Assembly: GCA_963853835.1 (NCBI GenBank)
Contig: OY970823.1
Span: forward strand, 4,048,001 to 4,112,000
Origin: Calendula officinalis
Lineage: Eukaryota > Streptophyta > Magnoliopsida > Asterales > Asteraceae
DNA: 64,000 nucleotides
Direction: 5' to 3'
The notes beneath the pieces are model-generated. The model was not told the origin of the DNA. It made no database searches and saw only the letters and a program-made list of their open reading frames with translations. The translations under genes were made by a program, and so were the position numbers. This document shows, piece after piece, positions 46,007-60,900 of the stretch (the stretch's first letter is position 1; every line of letters starts with the position of its first letter).

Positions 46007-48470
46007 TGTAACGCCCCAAAAATTTTATGATTTAATTTAATTACGTTCTATTAGTTTAAAAACATTATTGTATTGCTTCTGGGATATTATTAAGCGAATT
46101 AAGTGCGCGACGTTTTGGTTACGCGTTATTAAGCGATCTTAAATTTTTATACGATTATTTAAATTATCATGTCGTGATAGAATACATAAGTAACTCACTT
46201 TATTTACGCTACTTAAAACCCGAGGGCGAGTGTCGGGTCAAGGCCGGCCAGAGGCCAAGCCGAGACCGCAAGAGCAGATAATATGCGAATATATATATAT
46301 GCGGGCCTCTCGGTACAATTAAGCTTGTGAGCCCATAATTGCGGTAATAAGGAAAGGATATTTGGGCCAGTAGTTAATTGGGCTCGGGACGTATGGGCTT
46401 GTGTCCAGCTTCACGGCAAACTTCCAAATTTTAGTCGTGCGGATGTATTAGACGAAGGATATCGATATTCACTCAACCTAGCTGCCGACATTTTTTTTTT
46501 CTAACAGCCATAATTCTCTCTTGTCTGCCATACCTTATCATCGAGAGCTTTAAGTTCCAATCGTGTTTCTCCGTTCCGGCAACGTGAAGACGATCGCGGG
46601 AGGGTCGAATTCAAGAGTTGTGTCCGGGGTAAGATATTCAAATCCTCTTTCGTTTATGCCTTTCTCTCGTATCAGTTTTAAAATCCGATTGTTGATGTTT
46701 GGATTGTGTCTTTCGGCCAAGCAGGTTATAAATCGAGAAAGCATTAGCCGTTAACTTCCTTCTAGCAGCAAAGGACTTATCTAACGGGAAGCTAGGCGTG
46801 AGAATTCTAATACGGTAGTCCTTGGTTCTTCCTTATCGTCGTTATTTGTTTTTTTTCCGGGAATTTCTTTCGTGCTAGGTTGTCGGCTATGGGGACCTTA
46901 GGGCTGCATGCTAGTAATTGTCACTGAAACTTAGATAGTTTTCGGTTTAAATTGACTAAGTGATGTGAATCGGGAGGCTATACCGAGAGGGAACCGAACC
47001 CGTAGGGTTCTAGGTTCCCAACCGAGTATACTCGATGTCTTTAAGCCTTAAAAATCACCTTGGGTCGAGTAATCTGAATTGTGAACATGTCGGGTTTTAT
47101 AGTAGGAAGTAACCAAACTTTATAGACCGGAGTCGGTTCAATAAGTAGAGTTTTGATTTAAAAACGTTTGGCAGATTATGCTGTCCTAGATTATGTAGTT
47201 TTTGACCTGACTAGATTGTTTGTTTGGACTTTTGGCCCGTGCTGGCACCTTGGTTTTTGAGTTAGCTTTCCAACGCCGCAACCCTCTCGTCAATCCGAAT
47301 TACGGTTTAAAAGTTATAGTCAATCTAGTATGCTGCTGTTAGGAAATTGACCTGTGCAGTATGTATGTCTTGCATCACTGTTTTGAGACACTTAGAGTCT
47401 GTTTTGGCCAGTGACCGTCTCACAGTAAATTGTAGTTCTGATTGTCTTCTAGCCATGGTAAAAAGATGGGAAAAATCTAATAAACCGTTTAGGAGTTATG
47501 GCAGTTTCCGTGAGACTGACGGGGGCTGCCAGTTTTCTGAAATAAGCCTCGGGTAAGATTTTAATTCAAGGTTTCACTTTTTGGTTTAGGACCGTCTAGG
47601 AGATAACGTGCTATCCTTCTGATTGTCGGAAACCCTTGGAGCTTACAATTTCTCGAGGTGAGTATTCTCACCGTGTATTCAGTTATAACGATACGTGCAT
47701 GACTCATATGGTTAACTGTTGATCTGTTATACTTTCTGTGTGTTGATCTGTTGTACTTTCTGTGTGTTGATCTGTTGTCTGGATGACTGTTTTTCTTTTG
47801 TTACCACTGATCTGAGACGGACGTGCCGAGTATCTGAGCCGGTACCAAGTCATTTTGTGCTACTAAGTGATAGGGCTATCTGTGTGGTTTATGTTAGGTG
47901 TTGAAAACATAAAAGTAATTAAATAATCTCAGTGGAAATTCTGTGTGGGCCCTTGTGGCAAATTCTGTGTGGGCCCTTGTGGCAAATTCTGTGTGGGCCC
48001 TTGTGGCAAATTCTGTGTGGGCCCTTGTGGCATTTTAGTGTAAGGAGAGGCGAGGTTGATCTCTCGACTCGAGTTACACAAGCGCGCTATATAAATTTAA
48101 AAGATACAAAACTGAGAAAAAAAAACAACTTAGTGGTAAATGATTAGTAGTTCACCTGTGTGCCCTCATGTATTGTATGTTGTCATTGTTTATACTTTGA
48201 GTTTATTCACTCAGCTTCCCCGCTGACCCAAAATCTCCCTCCCATTTTCAGGTACCAGCAAGGGGAAAGAAAAGGTGGACGGTTGACGGCTGTACGACGT
48301 GCGGATGTGAAACGTTTTACTATCTTAAAAACTATGAATTTTTATTTAATATATTTCCGTATTTAACACATTTTATGTTAAACAAATATTTTGGGATTTT
48401 TATGGGACCTTTTTGGTTATAATATTGTTTTCAAAAATTTTAAAAATCTTGTAAATTTTAGGGTGTTACA
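46007..48470 (+). repeat. LTR 3, 2464 bp, shared by units B and C
   Basis: Same ends; four copies of the 24-bp unit. Private base ATTCAAATCC near 46640 where the others have ATTCGAATCC. Confidence 0.95.
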
Positions 48471-48971
48471 AGTTGGTATCTGAGCGCTGACTTGAGGGAT
48501 TTGAATTCGCAGGGGGCGAATTCAAACTCAAGTTGAAATTTTTAATTTTAGAAAAGAGTAAAACAGTTTATGAGAGAAGTTTCACATCAACCGTACAGCA
48601 TGTCACGTCAACCTTCGTTTTCCTACTGCCGGTATTAGTTATATGTTGTTAGTATTATACATTAAGATCGCCGTGAGGCCAAATTTGAGTGTTTGGTGTC
48701 TTTGACGCTACGACTATATATTTTGTGAAAATTAATTGCATCTTATGATTGATATGGAAATGGAGAGTTGTAATAATCTCAATTTTTGTTGAAAAACTGT
48801 TAAGGGTAGGTGCCGAAAAATAATAGAAGGGCCCCTATTATTGTACGCACCGAACCTAAGACTACGTTTTCGGGAAAATTGGGAGAATTACTAACTTGAC
48901 GTCTAAGTATCATCAAAGGTAATATTTTGGCATATTTTCTGATATATTTTATGTTTTATATATATAGCAAG

Positions 48972-50022
48972 ATGCCGCCAGTCAGACCTACCGCACAGGA
49001 GTTGAGGGCCATGATGACTGAAGTGTTAGGCCAAATGTTACCTGAAATGTTTCAGGATATGTTTAATGAAATCACTGATCAGGTCAGCCACATGTTGCAT
49101 ACCGAGTTCGCTGCCAGAGATGCTGTCGCGCCGCAACCGCCTGCACCGAAGCCCTTCACTTATCGAGATTTCTCGGTGTGTTCACCCCCGGAATTTAAGG
49201 GTGAATCAGACCCGAAGAAGGCGATACGTTGGCTCGCTGACATGGAAAGCGTTTTCTGAATCTCCAGGTGCCCTACCGACATGAAGACGATCTATGCGTC
49301 ACACTCACTGAAGGGCGAAGCTCAAGAGTGGTGGAAACCACTAGCGGCATCCATGACTGATGAACAATTGACTTGGGAAGTATTCGTGGATCGGTTCAAG
49401 AAACAGTATGTGCCACGCGTAGAGGTAGAGCGGATTACCCGCGAATTTCTGAGTCTTCAACAAACTACTGAGTCTGTTAACACCATCACTACTAAGTTCC
49501 GGGAGATGGCCTCGTTTTGTCCCGAATATGCTGCGATGGAGGAGATGAAGATGACTCGATATCTGGATATGTTGCGTAGTGATATTCGAGAGTTTGTGGG
49601 GATGACACCCCGTAGTTCGTTGGCGGATATGATTGAAGCGGCCCGCGGTCGCGAGATTGAGCTAGATCGTCAGAAGAAGGACTACAAGAGAGCATTGCCA
49701 CCGTCTCAGGGAAACACGAGCCAGGGTAATGAAAAGAAACAACGGGGGTTCGAGTTCAAGCCATACAAAGGGGGAAGTTTAGGCAGGAGTGGCCAGACTG
49801 GGGGTAACGCGCGTGGTGTAAATGCACGTCGAGACGATACGAGGAGCGGGCCTCGTAATGCAACTGATAAAGATGAAGTGAGACCGCCGAGGATGTGTTA
49901 CAAGTGTGGGCAGACTGGGCACATGGCGAACGCATGTTCCGTAAGGGGGCTTGTGTGTTACTACTGCAGGGAAGAAGGCCATGCGAGAGACGATTGCCCA
50001 AAGAGGAAGGATGCTGGGAGAG
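48972..50022 (+). pseudogene. unit C gag, nonsense codon at residue 96
   Basis: Same 1051-bp exon as the other units, but CGA is TGA at 49257-49259, a C-to-T change at a CpG-like CCGA context that fits deamination of methylated cytosine. Only the first 95 residues of Gag can be made. A frame is open again from 49281, but it lacks the N-terminal part of the capsid. Both zinc knuckles remain downstream. The gag-pol polyprotein of this unit is therefore blocked near its start. Confidence 0.93.
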
Positions 50023-50132
50023 GTGTCGATTCCTACATTTTTATTTTTATTTTTACTATTTTCACGTATTATTTTTATACCCTCTTATTTGACTGTGTGT
50101 ATATATATATATCCTCATATAATCAATAATAG

Positions 50133-53100
50133 GTGATGCTAGAGGTGGACCCGTGATTAATCCGGCTCCAGCTACCCTCAGAATTACTGAGGGGGCTACT
50201 ACTAGGGCTCGAGGACGAGCCTATCAGATGACGGGAGAGGAGGCCAAGAAGGCTCCTAATGCTGTTGCGGGTAAATATTTTTACCTTCCGAGTTATTATT
50301 TAATTTATCATCTGAACTATTATTTGAGTTTTAATCTGAGTGGAAATTGCATGAGTATTATTGTGTGATTCTAATTCTGTGTGCATTTTATGATCTCTGT
50401 GCAATAGGTACATTCTCTGTGAACGACATACCTGCTTTTGTGTTATTTGATAGTGGGGCAACTCACTCTTTTGTCTCTTATGCTTTTAGCAAGCTGATGT
50501 CCCATAAATTAGAGGACCTTTCTGAGCCCTTAGTGATAGAAGTAGTCAATGAGAAAAATCTAGCTGTTACAAAAGTTTACCGTGGTTGTCGGATCGAGTT
50601 GTGTGGGAAGAAATTTCCCATAGATCTTATTCCCATCGCTATGAGAGAGTTATGTGTGATTGTGGGGATGGACTGGATGACCGAATACCACGCTGAGATC
50701 CTCTGTCACCAAAAACAAATCCGTATCAAACCCCCAAGTGGGATTGAATTGTTAATTCAGGGCGATATAAACCGATTAGTGCCGGCACTGTGTTCGGCTG
50801 CGAGGGCAAGAAAATATCTTCAGCACGGTGCCGTGGGTTATTTGGCTTATATTATCGACACCATTCTTGAGGAGAAACCGAGATCGATAGAGACTGTTCC
50901 TATTGTGTGTGAATTTGCAGATGTATTTCCTGAGGATCTGCCAGGGATACCACCAGAGAGACAGGTGGAATTTCGAATTGATTTAGTACCGGGTGCTGCG
51001 CCGATTGCGAAAGCTCCTTATCGCCTTGCACCGCCAGAAATGAAAGAACTGTATGACCAGTTACAAGAATTGCAAGAAAAAGAATTTATTCGACCGAGCT
51101 GTTCACCGTGGGGCGCACCGATATTGTTTGTAAAGAAGAAAGATGGGTCGCAAAGAATGTGCATTGATTACAGGGAATTGAATAAGTTGACAGTGAAAAA
51201 CCGTTATCCATTGCCGAGAATCGATGATTTGTTCGACCAGCTTCAGGGTGCGTCGTGGTTTTCAAAAATAGATTTGCGTTCAGGGTATCATCAGATGCGG
51301 GTGAAAGAGGAAGATATAGAAAAGACCGCCTTTCGTACGCGTTATGGTCATTATGAGTTTGTAGTGATGCCCTTCGGACTCACTAACGCACCAGCGGCTT
51401 TCATGGATCTTATGAATCGGGTTTTTAGTAGCATGTTAGATCGTTCGGTGATTGTGTTTATTGATGATATTCTAGTTTACTCAAAGACCAAGGCAGAGCA
51501 CGAGGTCCATCTTCGTGAGGTGTTAGATACGTTGAGACGCGAGGGCCTTTATGCAAAATTTTCCAAGTGTGAGTTCTGGTTACGTGAAGTGCAGTTTCTT
51601 GGTCATGTTGTGAATGAAGAAGGTATCAAAGTTGACCCTGCAAAAATTGCAGCAGTGATGAAGTGGGAAGTACCGAAGACGCCGTCGGAGATTCGTAGTT
51701 TTCTGGGTTTAGCTGGGTATTATCGTCGTTTTATCAAGGATTTCTCCAAAATCGCTTCACCGTTGACAAAGTTGACCAAGAAATCAGCTGCATTTAGTTG
51801 GGGTAACCAGCAGCAAGAAGCTTTTGAAGCATTGAGAAACCGATTATGTGAGGCACCGATTCTAGCCCTACCAGAGGGTGTAGAAGATTTTGTGGTTTAC
51901 TGTGACGCGTCTATTCAGGGTTTGGGTGCCGTCCTAATGCAAAGGGGTAAAGTGATTGCATATGCTTCCAGACAGCTGAAATCTCATGAGGGAAATTACC
52001 CTACGCATGATCTCGAGTTAGGTGCCGTGGTGTTTGCCTTAAAAATCTGGAGACATTATTTATACGGCGTGAAAATCACCATCTACACTGATCATAAAAG
52101 TTTGAAATATTTGATGGATCAGCAAGACTTGAACATGAGACAGAGAAGATGGCTTGATGTGTTGAAAGATTATGATTGTGAGATCCTTTACCATCCGGGT
52201 AAAGCCAACGTAGTAGCTGATGCGTTGAGCAGGAACCCTATTCGGGGTGTTTGTATGAGGTTGACAGCAGTAGCATCGTTATTGGAGTCTATTCGTAGTG
52301 CACAGATAGAGGCTTTAGGAGCTGAGCAGGCTAAGAAAGAACGGGTTGTAGGTGTGATTGGCAGTTTTGTGAAAGACAGTAGAGATCTTTTGACACACCT
52401 TGGTAGAGTCTGGGTTCCTTCACACGGTGGTAACCGCGACATTTTGTTAGATGAGGCTCATAAGTCCAAATTTTCTATTCATCCGGGTGCGACTAAGATG
52501 TACCGAGACCTTCGTGATAATTATTGGTGGCCGGGTATGAAGTTAGAGGTAGCTGAGTATGTAGAGAAATGCTTGACTTGTCGCAAAGTCAAGGCCGAGC
52601 ACCAGAAACCACATGGTATGTTGCAGCCCTTAGAGATTCCAGTGTGGAAGTGGGAACAGATTACTATGGATTTGATCACCAAGTTACCGAAAACGCCAGG
52701 GGGGTATGATGCTATCTGGGTGGTCGTTGATCGTTTGACTAAGAGTGCCCACTTTATTCCGATTCGGGAGAGTTCTTCAGCCGAGAAGATGGCAGATATT
52801 TTTGTTCGCGAGATTGTGGCGAGACACGGTATACCGGTCTCCATTGTGTCAGACAGAGACACTCGTTTTACATCGAGATTTTGGGAGAAATTCCAAGAGG
52901 AGATGGGCATGAGACTTCATTTCAGTACCGCGTTTCATCCACAAACAGATGGGCAGAGTGAACGGACGATTCAGACGCTCGAGGATATGTTGAGAGCATG
53001 TGTACTTGATTTTGGAGGTTGTTGGGATAAGTACCTACCGTTGGCGGAGTTTTCTTACAATAACAGCTACCACTCGAGCATTCGTATGTCTTTTTGATTT

Positions 53101-53803
53101 TCTTTCCTTTTTCTTTATTCTGTCTGTGTTTATTCTAATAAAATTCTTTGGTTTAGGCAAACCACCTTTTGAGATGTTATACGGCAGGAAGTGCCGAACG
53201 CCCATCTGCTGGGGCGAAGTTGGGCACAAGGTGCTAGGTAGTACTGAAATTGTATTGAAAACTACCGAGATGATTCAGATGGTTCGTGAGAGGTTGGTTA
53301 CTGCACAGAGTCGCCAGAAGAGTTATGCTGACAAGAGGCGATCTGTTCTAGATTTTCAGGTTGGTGATTATGTGTTGTTGAAAGTTTCCCCGTGGAAAGG
53401 GGTAATCAGGTTCAGAAAGAGGGGGAAATTGGGACCTCGTTACATTGGCCCTTATCAGGTGATCGCCAAGGTTGGCAAGGTTGCTTATCGTCTAGACTTA
53501 CCAGAGGAACTCCATCTTATTCATAATACCTTTCACGTTTCGCAACTTAGAAAGTGTATCGTAGACGAGTCTGTGGTTGTGCCGTTAGAAGATATTCAGA
53601 TTGACGAAAAGTTGAACTATATTGAGCATCCGATTGCGATTCTTGACCGCAAGGTCAAGACCTTGCGCAATAAGGAAATTGTGTTAGTTAAGGTGCAGTG
53701 GCAACACCGTAAGGGTTCCGAGTGGACATGGGAACCCGAGTCTGAGATGCGTGATAATTATCCCGATTTATTTCAGAGTGAGGACTTCGGGGACGAAGTC
53801 TGA
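50133..53803 (+). CDS. unit C pol exons (PR-RT-RH-INT-chromodomain)
   Basis: Exons 50133-50270, 50408-53083 and 53157-53803; introns 50271-50407 (137 bp) and 53084-53156 (73 bp). The long exon is open throughout: protease DSGA, RT with FIDDILVYSK, RNase H with a TDHKSL block, and integrase with H..H..C..C and D,D,E. Exon 4 carries LGPRYIGPYQV and the chromodomain (about the last 55 codons, with WTWEP). Because the polyprotein starts in gag, which has a nonsense codon here, it is unlikely to be translated normally. One substitution changes GGSWDKY to GGCWDKY near 53021. Confidence 0.88.
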
Positions 53804-53820
53804 TTCAAGTGGGATTGAGT

Positions 53821-56284
53821 TGTAACGCCCCAAAAATTTTATGATTTAATTTAATTACGTTCTATTAGTTTAAAAACATTATTGTATTGCTTCTGGGATA
53901 TTATTAAGCGAATTAAGTGCACGACGTTTTGGTTACGCGTTATTAAGCGATCTTAAATTTTTATACGATTATTTAAATTATCATGTCGTGATAGAATACA
54001 TAAGTAACTCACTTTATTTACGCTACTTAAAACCCGAGGGCGAGTGTCGGGTCAAGGCCGGCCAGAGGCCAAGCCGAGACCGCAAGAGCAGATAATATGC
54101 GAATATATATATATGCGGGCCTCTCGGTACAATTAAGCTTGTGAGCCCATAATTGCGGTAATAAGGAAAGGATATTTGGGCCAGTAGTTAATTGGGCTCG
54201 GGACGTATGGGCTTGTGTCCAGCTTCACGGCAAACTTCCAAATTTTAGTCGTGCGGATGTATTAGACGAAGGATATCGATATTCACTCAACCTAGCTGCC
54301 GACATTTTTTTTTTCTAACAGCCATAATTCTCTCTTGTCTGCCATACCTTATCATCGAGAGCTTTAAGTTCCAATCGTGTTTCTCCGTTCCGGCAACGTG
54401 AAGACGATCGCGGGAGGGTCGAATTCAAGAGTTGTGTCCGGGGTAAGATATTCGAATCCTCTTTCGTTTATGCCTTTCTCTCGTATCAGTTTTAAAATCC
54501 GATTGTTGATGTTTGGATTGTGTCTTTCGGCCAAGCAGGTTATAAATCGAGAAAGCATTAGCCGTTAACTTCCTTCTAGCAGCAAAGGACTTATCTAACG
54601 GGAAGCTAGGCGTGAGAATTCTAATACGGTAGTCCTTGGTTCTTCCTTATCGTCGTTATTTGTTTTTTTTCCGGGAATTTCTTTCGTGCTAGGTTGTCGG
54701 CTATGGGGACCTTAGGGCTGCATGCTAGTAATTGTCACTGAAACTTAGATAGTTTTCGGTTTAAATTGACTAAGTGATGTGAATCGGGAGGCTATACCGA
54801 GAGGGAACCGAACCCGTAGGGTTCTAGGTTCCCAACCGAGTATACTCGATGTCTTTAAGCCTTAAAAATCACCTTGGGTCGAGTAATCTGAATTGTGAAC
54901 ATGTCGGGTTTTATAGTAGGAAGTAACCAAACTTTATAGACCGGAGTCGGTTCAATAAGTAGAGTTTTGATTTAAAAACGTTTGGCAGATTATGCTGTCC
55001 TAGATTATGTAGTTTTTGACCTGACTAGATTGTTTGTTTGGACTTTTGGCCCGTGCAGGCACCTTGGTTTTTGAGTTAGCTTTCCAACGCCGCAACCCTC
55101 TCGTCAATCCGAATTACGGTTTAAAAGTTATAGTCAATCTAGTATGCTGCTGTTAGGAAATTGACCTGTGCAGTATGTATGTCTTGCATCACTGTTTTGA
55201 GACACTTAGAGTCTGTTTTGGCCAGTGACCGTCTCACAGTAAATTGTAGTTCTGATTGTCTTCTAGCCATGGTAAAACGATGGGAAAAATCTAATAAACC
55301 GTTTAGGAGTTATGGCAGTTTCCGTGAGACTGACGGGGGCTGCCAGTTTTCTGAAATAAGCCTCGGGTAAGATTTTAATTCAAGGTTTCACTTTTTGGTT
55401 TAGGACCGTCTAGGAGATAACGTGCTATCCTTCTGATTGTCGGAAACCCTTGGAGCTTACAATTTCTCGAGGTGAGTATTCTCACCGTGTATTCAGTTAT
55501 AACGATACGTGCATGACTCATATGGTTAACTGTTGATCTGTTATACTTTCTGTGTGTTGATCTGTTGTACTTTCTGTGTGTTGATCTGTTGTCTGGATGA
55601 CTGTTTTTCTTTTGTTACCACTGATCTGAGACGGACGTGCCGAGTATCTGAGCCGGTACCAAGTCATTTTGTGCTACTAAGTGATAGGGCTATCTGTGTG
55701 GTTTATGTTAGGTGTTGAAAACATAAAAGTAATTAAATAATCTCAGTGGAAATTCTGTGTGGGCCCTTGTGGCAAATTCTGTGTGGGCCCTTGTGGCAAA
55801 TTCTGTGTGGGCCCTTGTGGCAAATTCTGTGTGGGCCCTTGTGGCATTTTAGTGTAAGGAGAGGCGAGGTTGATCTCTCGACTCGAGTTACACAAGCGCG
55901 CTATATAAATTTAAAAGATACAAAACTGAGAAAAAAAAACAACTTAGTGGTAAATGATTAGTAGTTCACCTGTGTGCCCTCATGTATTGTATGTTGTCAT
56001 TGTTTATACTTTGAGTTTATTCACTCAGCTTCCCCGCTGACCCAAAATCTCCCTCCCATTTTCAGGTACCAGCAAGGGGAAAGAAAAGGTGGACGGTTGA
56101 CGGCTGTACGACGTGCGGATGTGAAACGTTTTACTATCTTAAAAACTATGAATTTTTATTTAATATATTTCCGTATTTAACACATTTTATGTTAAACAAA
56201 TATTTTGGGATTTTTATGGGACCTTTTTGGTTATAATATTGTTTTCAAAAATTTTAAAAATCTTGTAAATTTTAGGGTGTTACA
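53821..56284 (+). repeat. LTR 4, 2464 bp, shared by units C and D
   Basis: Same ends; four copies of the 24-bp unit. It shares GCACGACG near 53921 with LTR 5 only. Private bases include CGTGCAGGC near 55055 and AAAACGATGG near 55275. Confidence 0.95.
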
Positions 56285-56785
56285 AGTTGGTATCTGAGCG
56301 CTGACTTGAGGGATTTGAATTCGCAGGGGGCGAATTCAAACTCAGGTTGAAATTTTTATTTTTAGAAAAGAGTAAAACAGTTTATGAGAGAAGTTTCACA
56401 TCAACCGTACAGCATGTCACGTCAACCTTCGTTTTCCTATTGCCGGTATTAGTTATATGTTGTTAGTATTATACATTAAGATCGCCGTGAGGCCAAATTT
56501 GAGTGTTTGGTGTCTTTGACGCTACGACTATATATTTTGTGAAAATTAATTGCATCTTATGATTGATATGGAAATGGAGAGTTGTAATAATCTCAATTTT
56601 TGTTGAAAAACTGTTAAGGGTAGGTGCCGAAAAATAATAGAAGGGCCCCTATTATTGTACGCACCGAACCTAAGACTACGTTTTCGGGAAAATTGGGAGA
56701 ATTACTAACTTGACGTCTAAGTATCATCAAAGGTAATATTTTGGCATATTTTCTGATATATTTTATGTTTTATATATATAGCAAA

Positions 56786-57836
56786 ATGCCGCCAGTCAGA
56801 CCTACCGCACAGGAGTTGAGGGCCATGATGACTGAAGTGTTAGGCCAAATGTTACCTGAAATGTTTCAGGATATGTTTAATGAAATCACTGATCAGGTCA
56901 GCCACATGTTGCATACCGAGTTCGCTGCCAGAGATGCTGTCGCGCCGCAACCGCCTGCACCGAAGCCCTTCACTTATCGAGATTTCTCGGTGTGTTCACC
57001 CCCGGAATTTAAGGGTGAATCAGACCCGAAGAAGGCGATACGTTGGCTCGCTGACATGGAAAGCGTTTTCCGAATCTCCAGGTGCCCTACCGACATGAAG
57101 ACGATCTATGCGTCACACTCACTGAAGGGCGAAGCTCAAGAGTGGTGGAAACCACTAGCGGCATCCATGACTGATGAACAATTGACTTGGGAAGTATTCG
57201 TGGATCGGTTCAAGAAACAGTATGTGCCACGCGTAGAGGTAGAGCGGATTACCCGCGAATTTCTGAGTCTTCAACAAACTACTGAGTCAGTTAACACCAT
57301 CACTACTAAGTTCCGGGAGATGGCCTCGTTTTGTCCCGAATATGCTGCGATGGAGGACATGAAGATGACTCGATATCTGGATATGTTGCGTAGTGATATT
57401 CGAGAGTTTGTGGGGATGACACCCCGTAGTTCGTTGGCGGATATGATTGAAGCGGCCCGCGGTCGTGAGATTGAGCTAGATCGTCAGAAGAAGGACTACA
57501 AGAGAGCATTGCCACCGTCTCAGGGAAACACGAGCCAGGGTAATGAAAAGAAACAACGGGGGTTCGAGTTCAAGCCATACAAAGGGGGAAGTTTAGGCAG
57601 GAGTGGCCAGACTGGGGGTAACGCGCGTGGTGTAAACGCACGTCGAGACGATACGAGGAGCGGGCCTCGTAATGCAACTGATAAAGATGAAGTGAGACCG
57701 CCGAGGATGTGTTACAAGTGTGGGCAGACTGGGCACATCGCGAACGCATGTTCCGTAAGGGGGCTTGTGTGTTACTACTGCAGGGAAGAAGGCCATGCGA
57801 GAGACGATTGCCCAAAGAGGAAGGATGCTGGGAGAG
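56786..57836 (+). CDS. unit D Gag (exon 1 of gag-pol), intact
   Basis: 350 codons, no break. Differences from the unit A Gag include E to D in the capsid region (AAMEDMKM) and M to I inside the first zinc knuckle (CYKCGQTGHIANAC); neither touches the zinc ligands. The base before ATG is A instead of G (GCAAAATGCC). Intron 1 is 57837-57946. Retaining it ends the frame at 57941-57943 after a tail of about 50 residues that includes a segment rich in Phe, Ile and Tyr. Confidence 0.88.
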
Positions 57837-57946
57837 GTGTCGATTCCTACATTTTTATTTTTATTTTTACTATTTTCACGTATTATTTTTATACCCTCTT
57901 ATTTGACTGTGTGTATATATATATATCCTCATATAATCAATAATAG
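57837..57946 (+). other. unit D intron 1, 110 bp
   Basis: GT-AG, phase 1, TA-repeat in the middle and a T-rich body. It splits a glycine codon just after the zinc knuckles. Confidence 0.75.
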
Positions 57947-60900
57947 GTGATGCTAGAGGTGGACCCGTGATTAATCCGGCTCCAGCTACCCTCAGAATTA
58001 CTGAGGGGGCTACTACTAGGGCTCGAGGACGAGCCTATCAGATGACGGGAGAGGAGGCCAAGAAGGCTCCTAATGCTGTTGCGGGTAAATATTTTTACCT
58101 TCCGAGTTATTATTTAATTTATCATCTGAACTATTATTTGAGTTTTAATCTGAGTGGAAATTGCATGAGTATTACTGTGTGATTCTAATTCTGTGTGCAT
58201 TTTATGATCTCTGTGCAATAGGTACATTCTCTGTGAACGACATACCTGCTTTTGTGTTATTTGATAGTGGGGCAACTCACTCTTTTGTCTCTTATGCTTT
58301 TAGCAAGCTGATGTCCCATAAATTAGAGGACCTTTCTGAGCCCTTAGTGATAGAAGTAGTCAATGAGAAAAATCTAGCTGTTACAAAAGTTTACCGTGGT
58401 TGTCGGATCGAGTTGTGTGGGAAGAAATTTCCCATAGATCTTATTCCCATCGCTATGAGAGAGTTATGTGTGATTGTGGGGATGGACTGGATGACCGAAT
58501 ACCACGCTGAGATCCTCTGTCACCAAAAACAAATCCGTATCAAACCCCCAAGTGGGATTGAATTGTTAATTCAGGGCGATATAAACCGATTAGTGCCGGC
58601 ACTGTGTTCGGCTGCGAGGGCAAGAAAATATCTTCAGCACGGTGCCATGGGTTATTTGGCTTATATTATCGACACCATTCTTGAGGAGAAACCGAGATCG
58701 ATAGAGACTGTTCCTATTGTGTGTGAATTTGCAGATGTATTTCCTGAGGATCTGCCAGGGATACCACCAGAGAGACAGGTGGAATTTCGAATTGATTTAG
58801 TACCGGGTGCTGCGCCGATTGCGAAAGCTCCTTATCGCCTTGCACCGCCAGAAATGAAAGAACTGTATGACCAGTTACAAGAATTGCAAGAAAAAGAATT
58901 TATTCGACCGAGCTGTTCACCGTGGGGCGCACCGATATTGTTTGTAAAGAAGAAAGATGGGTCGCAAAGAATGTGCATTGATTACAGGGAATTGAATAAG
59001 TTGACAGTGAAAAACCGTTATCCATTGCCGAGAATCGATGATTTGTTCGACCAGCTTCAGGGTGCGTCGTGGTTTTCAAAAATAGATTTGCGTTCAGGGT
59101 ATCATCAGATGCGGGTGAAAGAGGAAGATATAGAAAAGACCGCCTTTCGTACGCGTTATGGTCATTATGAGTTTGTAGTGATGCCCTTCGGACTCACTAA
59201 CGCACCAGCGGCTTTCATGGATCTTATGAATCGGGTTTTTAGTAGCATGTTAGATCGTTCGGTGATTGTGTTTATTGATGATATTCTAGTTTACTCAAAG
59301 ACCAAGGCAGAGCACGAGGTCCATCTTCGTGAGGTGTTAGATACGTTGAGACGCGAGGGCCTTTATGCAAAATTTTCCAAGTGTGAGTTCTGGTTACGTG
59401 AAGTGCAGTTTCTTGGTCATGTTGTGAATGAAGAAGGTATCAAAGTTGACCCTGCAAAAATCGCAGCAGTGATGAAGTGGGAAGTACCGAAGACGCCGTC
59501 GGAGATTCGTAGTTTTCTGGGTTTAGCTGGGTATTATCGTCGTTTTATCAAGGATTTCTCCAAAATCGCTTCACCGTTGACAAAGTTGACCAAGAAATCA
59601 GCTGCATTTAGTTGGGGTAACCAGCAGCAAGAAGCTTTTGAAGCATTGAGAAACCGATTATGTGAGGCACCGATTCTAGCCCTACCAGAGGGTGTAGAAG
59701 ATTTTGTGGTTTACTGTGACGCGTCTATTCAGGGTTTGGGTGCCGTCCTAATGCAAAGGGGTAAAGTGATTGCATATGCTTCCAGACAGCTGAAATCTCA
59801 TGAGGGAAATTACCCTACGCATGATCTCGAGTTAGGTGCCGTGGTGTTTGCCTTAAAAATCTGGAGACATTATTTATACGGCGTGAAAATCACCATCTAC
59901 ACTGATCATAAAAGTTTGAAATATTTGATGGATCAGCAAGACTTGAACATGAGACAGAGAAGATGGCTTGATGTGTTGAAAGATTATGATTGTGAGATCC
60001 TTTACCATCCGGGTAAAGCCAACGTAGTAGCTGATGCGTTGAGCAGGAACCCTATTCGGGGTGTTTGTATGAGGTTGACAGCAGTAGCATCGTTATTGGA
60101 GTCTATTCGTAGTGCACAGATAGAGGCTTTAGGAGCTGAGCAGGCTAAGAAAGAACGGGTTGTAGGTGTGATTGGCAGTTTTGTGAAAGACAGTAGAGAT
60201 CTTTTGACACACCTTGGTAGAGTCTGGGTTCCTTCACACGGTGGTAACCGCGACATTTTGTTAGATGAGGCTCATAAGTCCAAATTTTCTATTCATCCGG
60301 GTGCGACTAAGATGTACCGAGACCTTCGTGATAATTATTGGTGGCCGGGTATGAAGTTAGAGGTAGCTGAGTATGTAGAGAAATGCTTGACTTGTCGCAA
60401 AGTCAAGGCCGAGCACCAGAAACCACATGGTATGTTGCAGCCCTTAGAGATTCCATTGTGGAAGTGGGAACAGATTACTATGGATTTGATCACCAAGTTA
60501 CCGAAAACGCCAGGGGGGTATGATGCTATCTGGGTGGTCGTTGATCGTTTGACTAAGAGTGCCCACTTTATTCCGATTCGGGAGAGTTCTTCAGCCGAGA
60601 AGATGGCAGATATTTTTGTTCGCGAGATTGTGGCGAGACACGGTATACCGGTCTCCATTGTGTCAGACAGAGACACTCGTTTTACATCGAGATTTTGGGA
60701 GAAATTCCAAGAGGAGATGGGCATGAGACTTCATTTCAGTACCGCGTTTCATCCACAAACAGATGGGCAGAGTGAACGGACGATTCAAACGCTCGAGGAT
60801 ATGTTGAGAGCATGTGTACTTGATTTTGGAGGTAGTTGGGATAAGTACCTACCGTTGGCGGAGTTTTCTTACAATAACAGCTACCACTCGAGCATTCGTA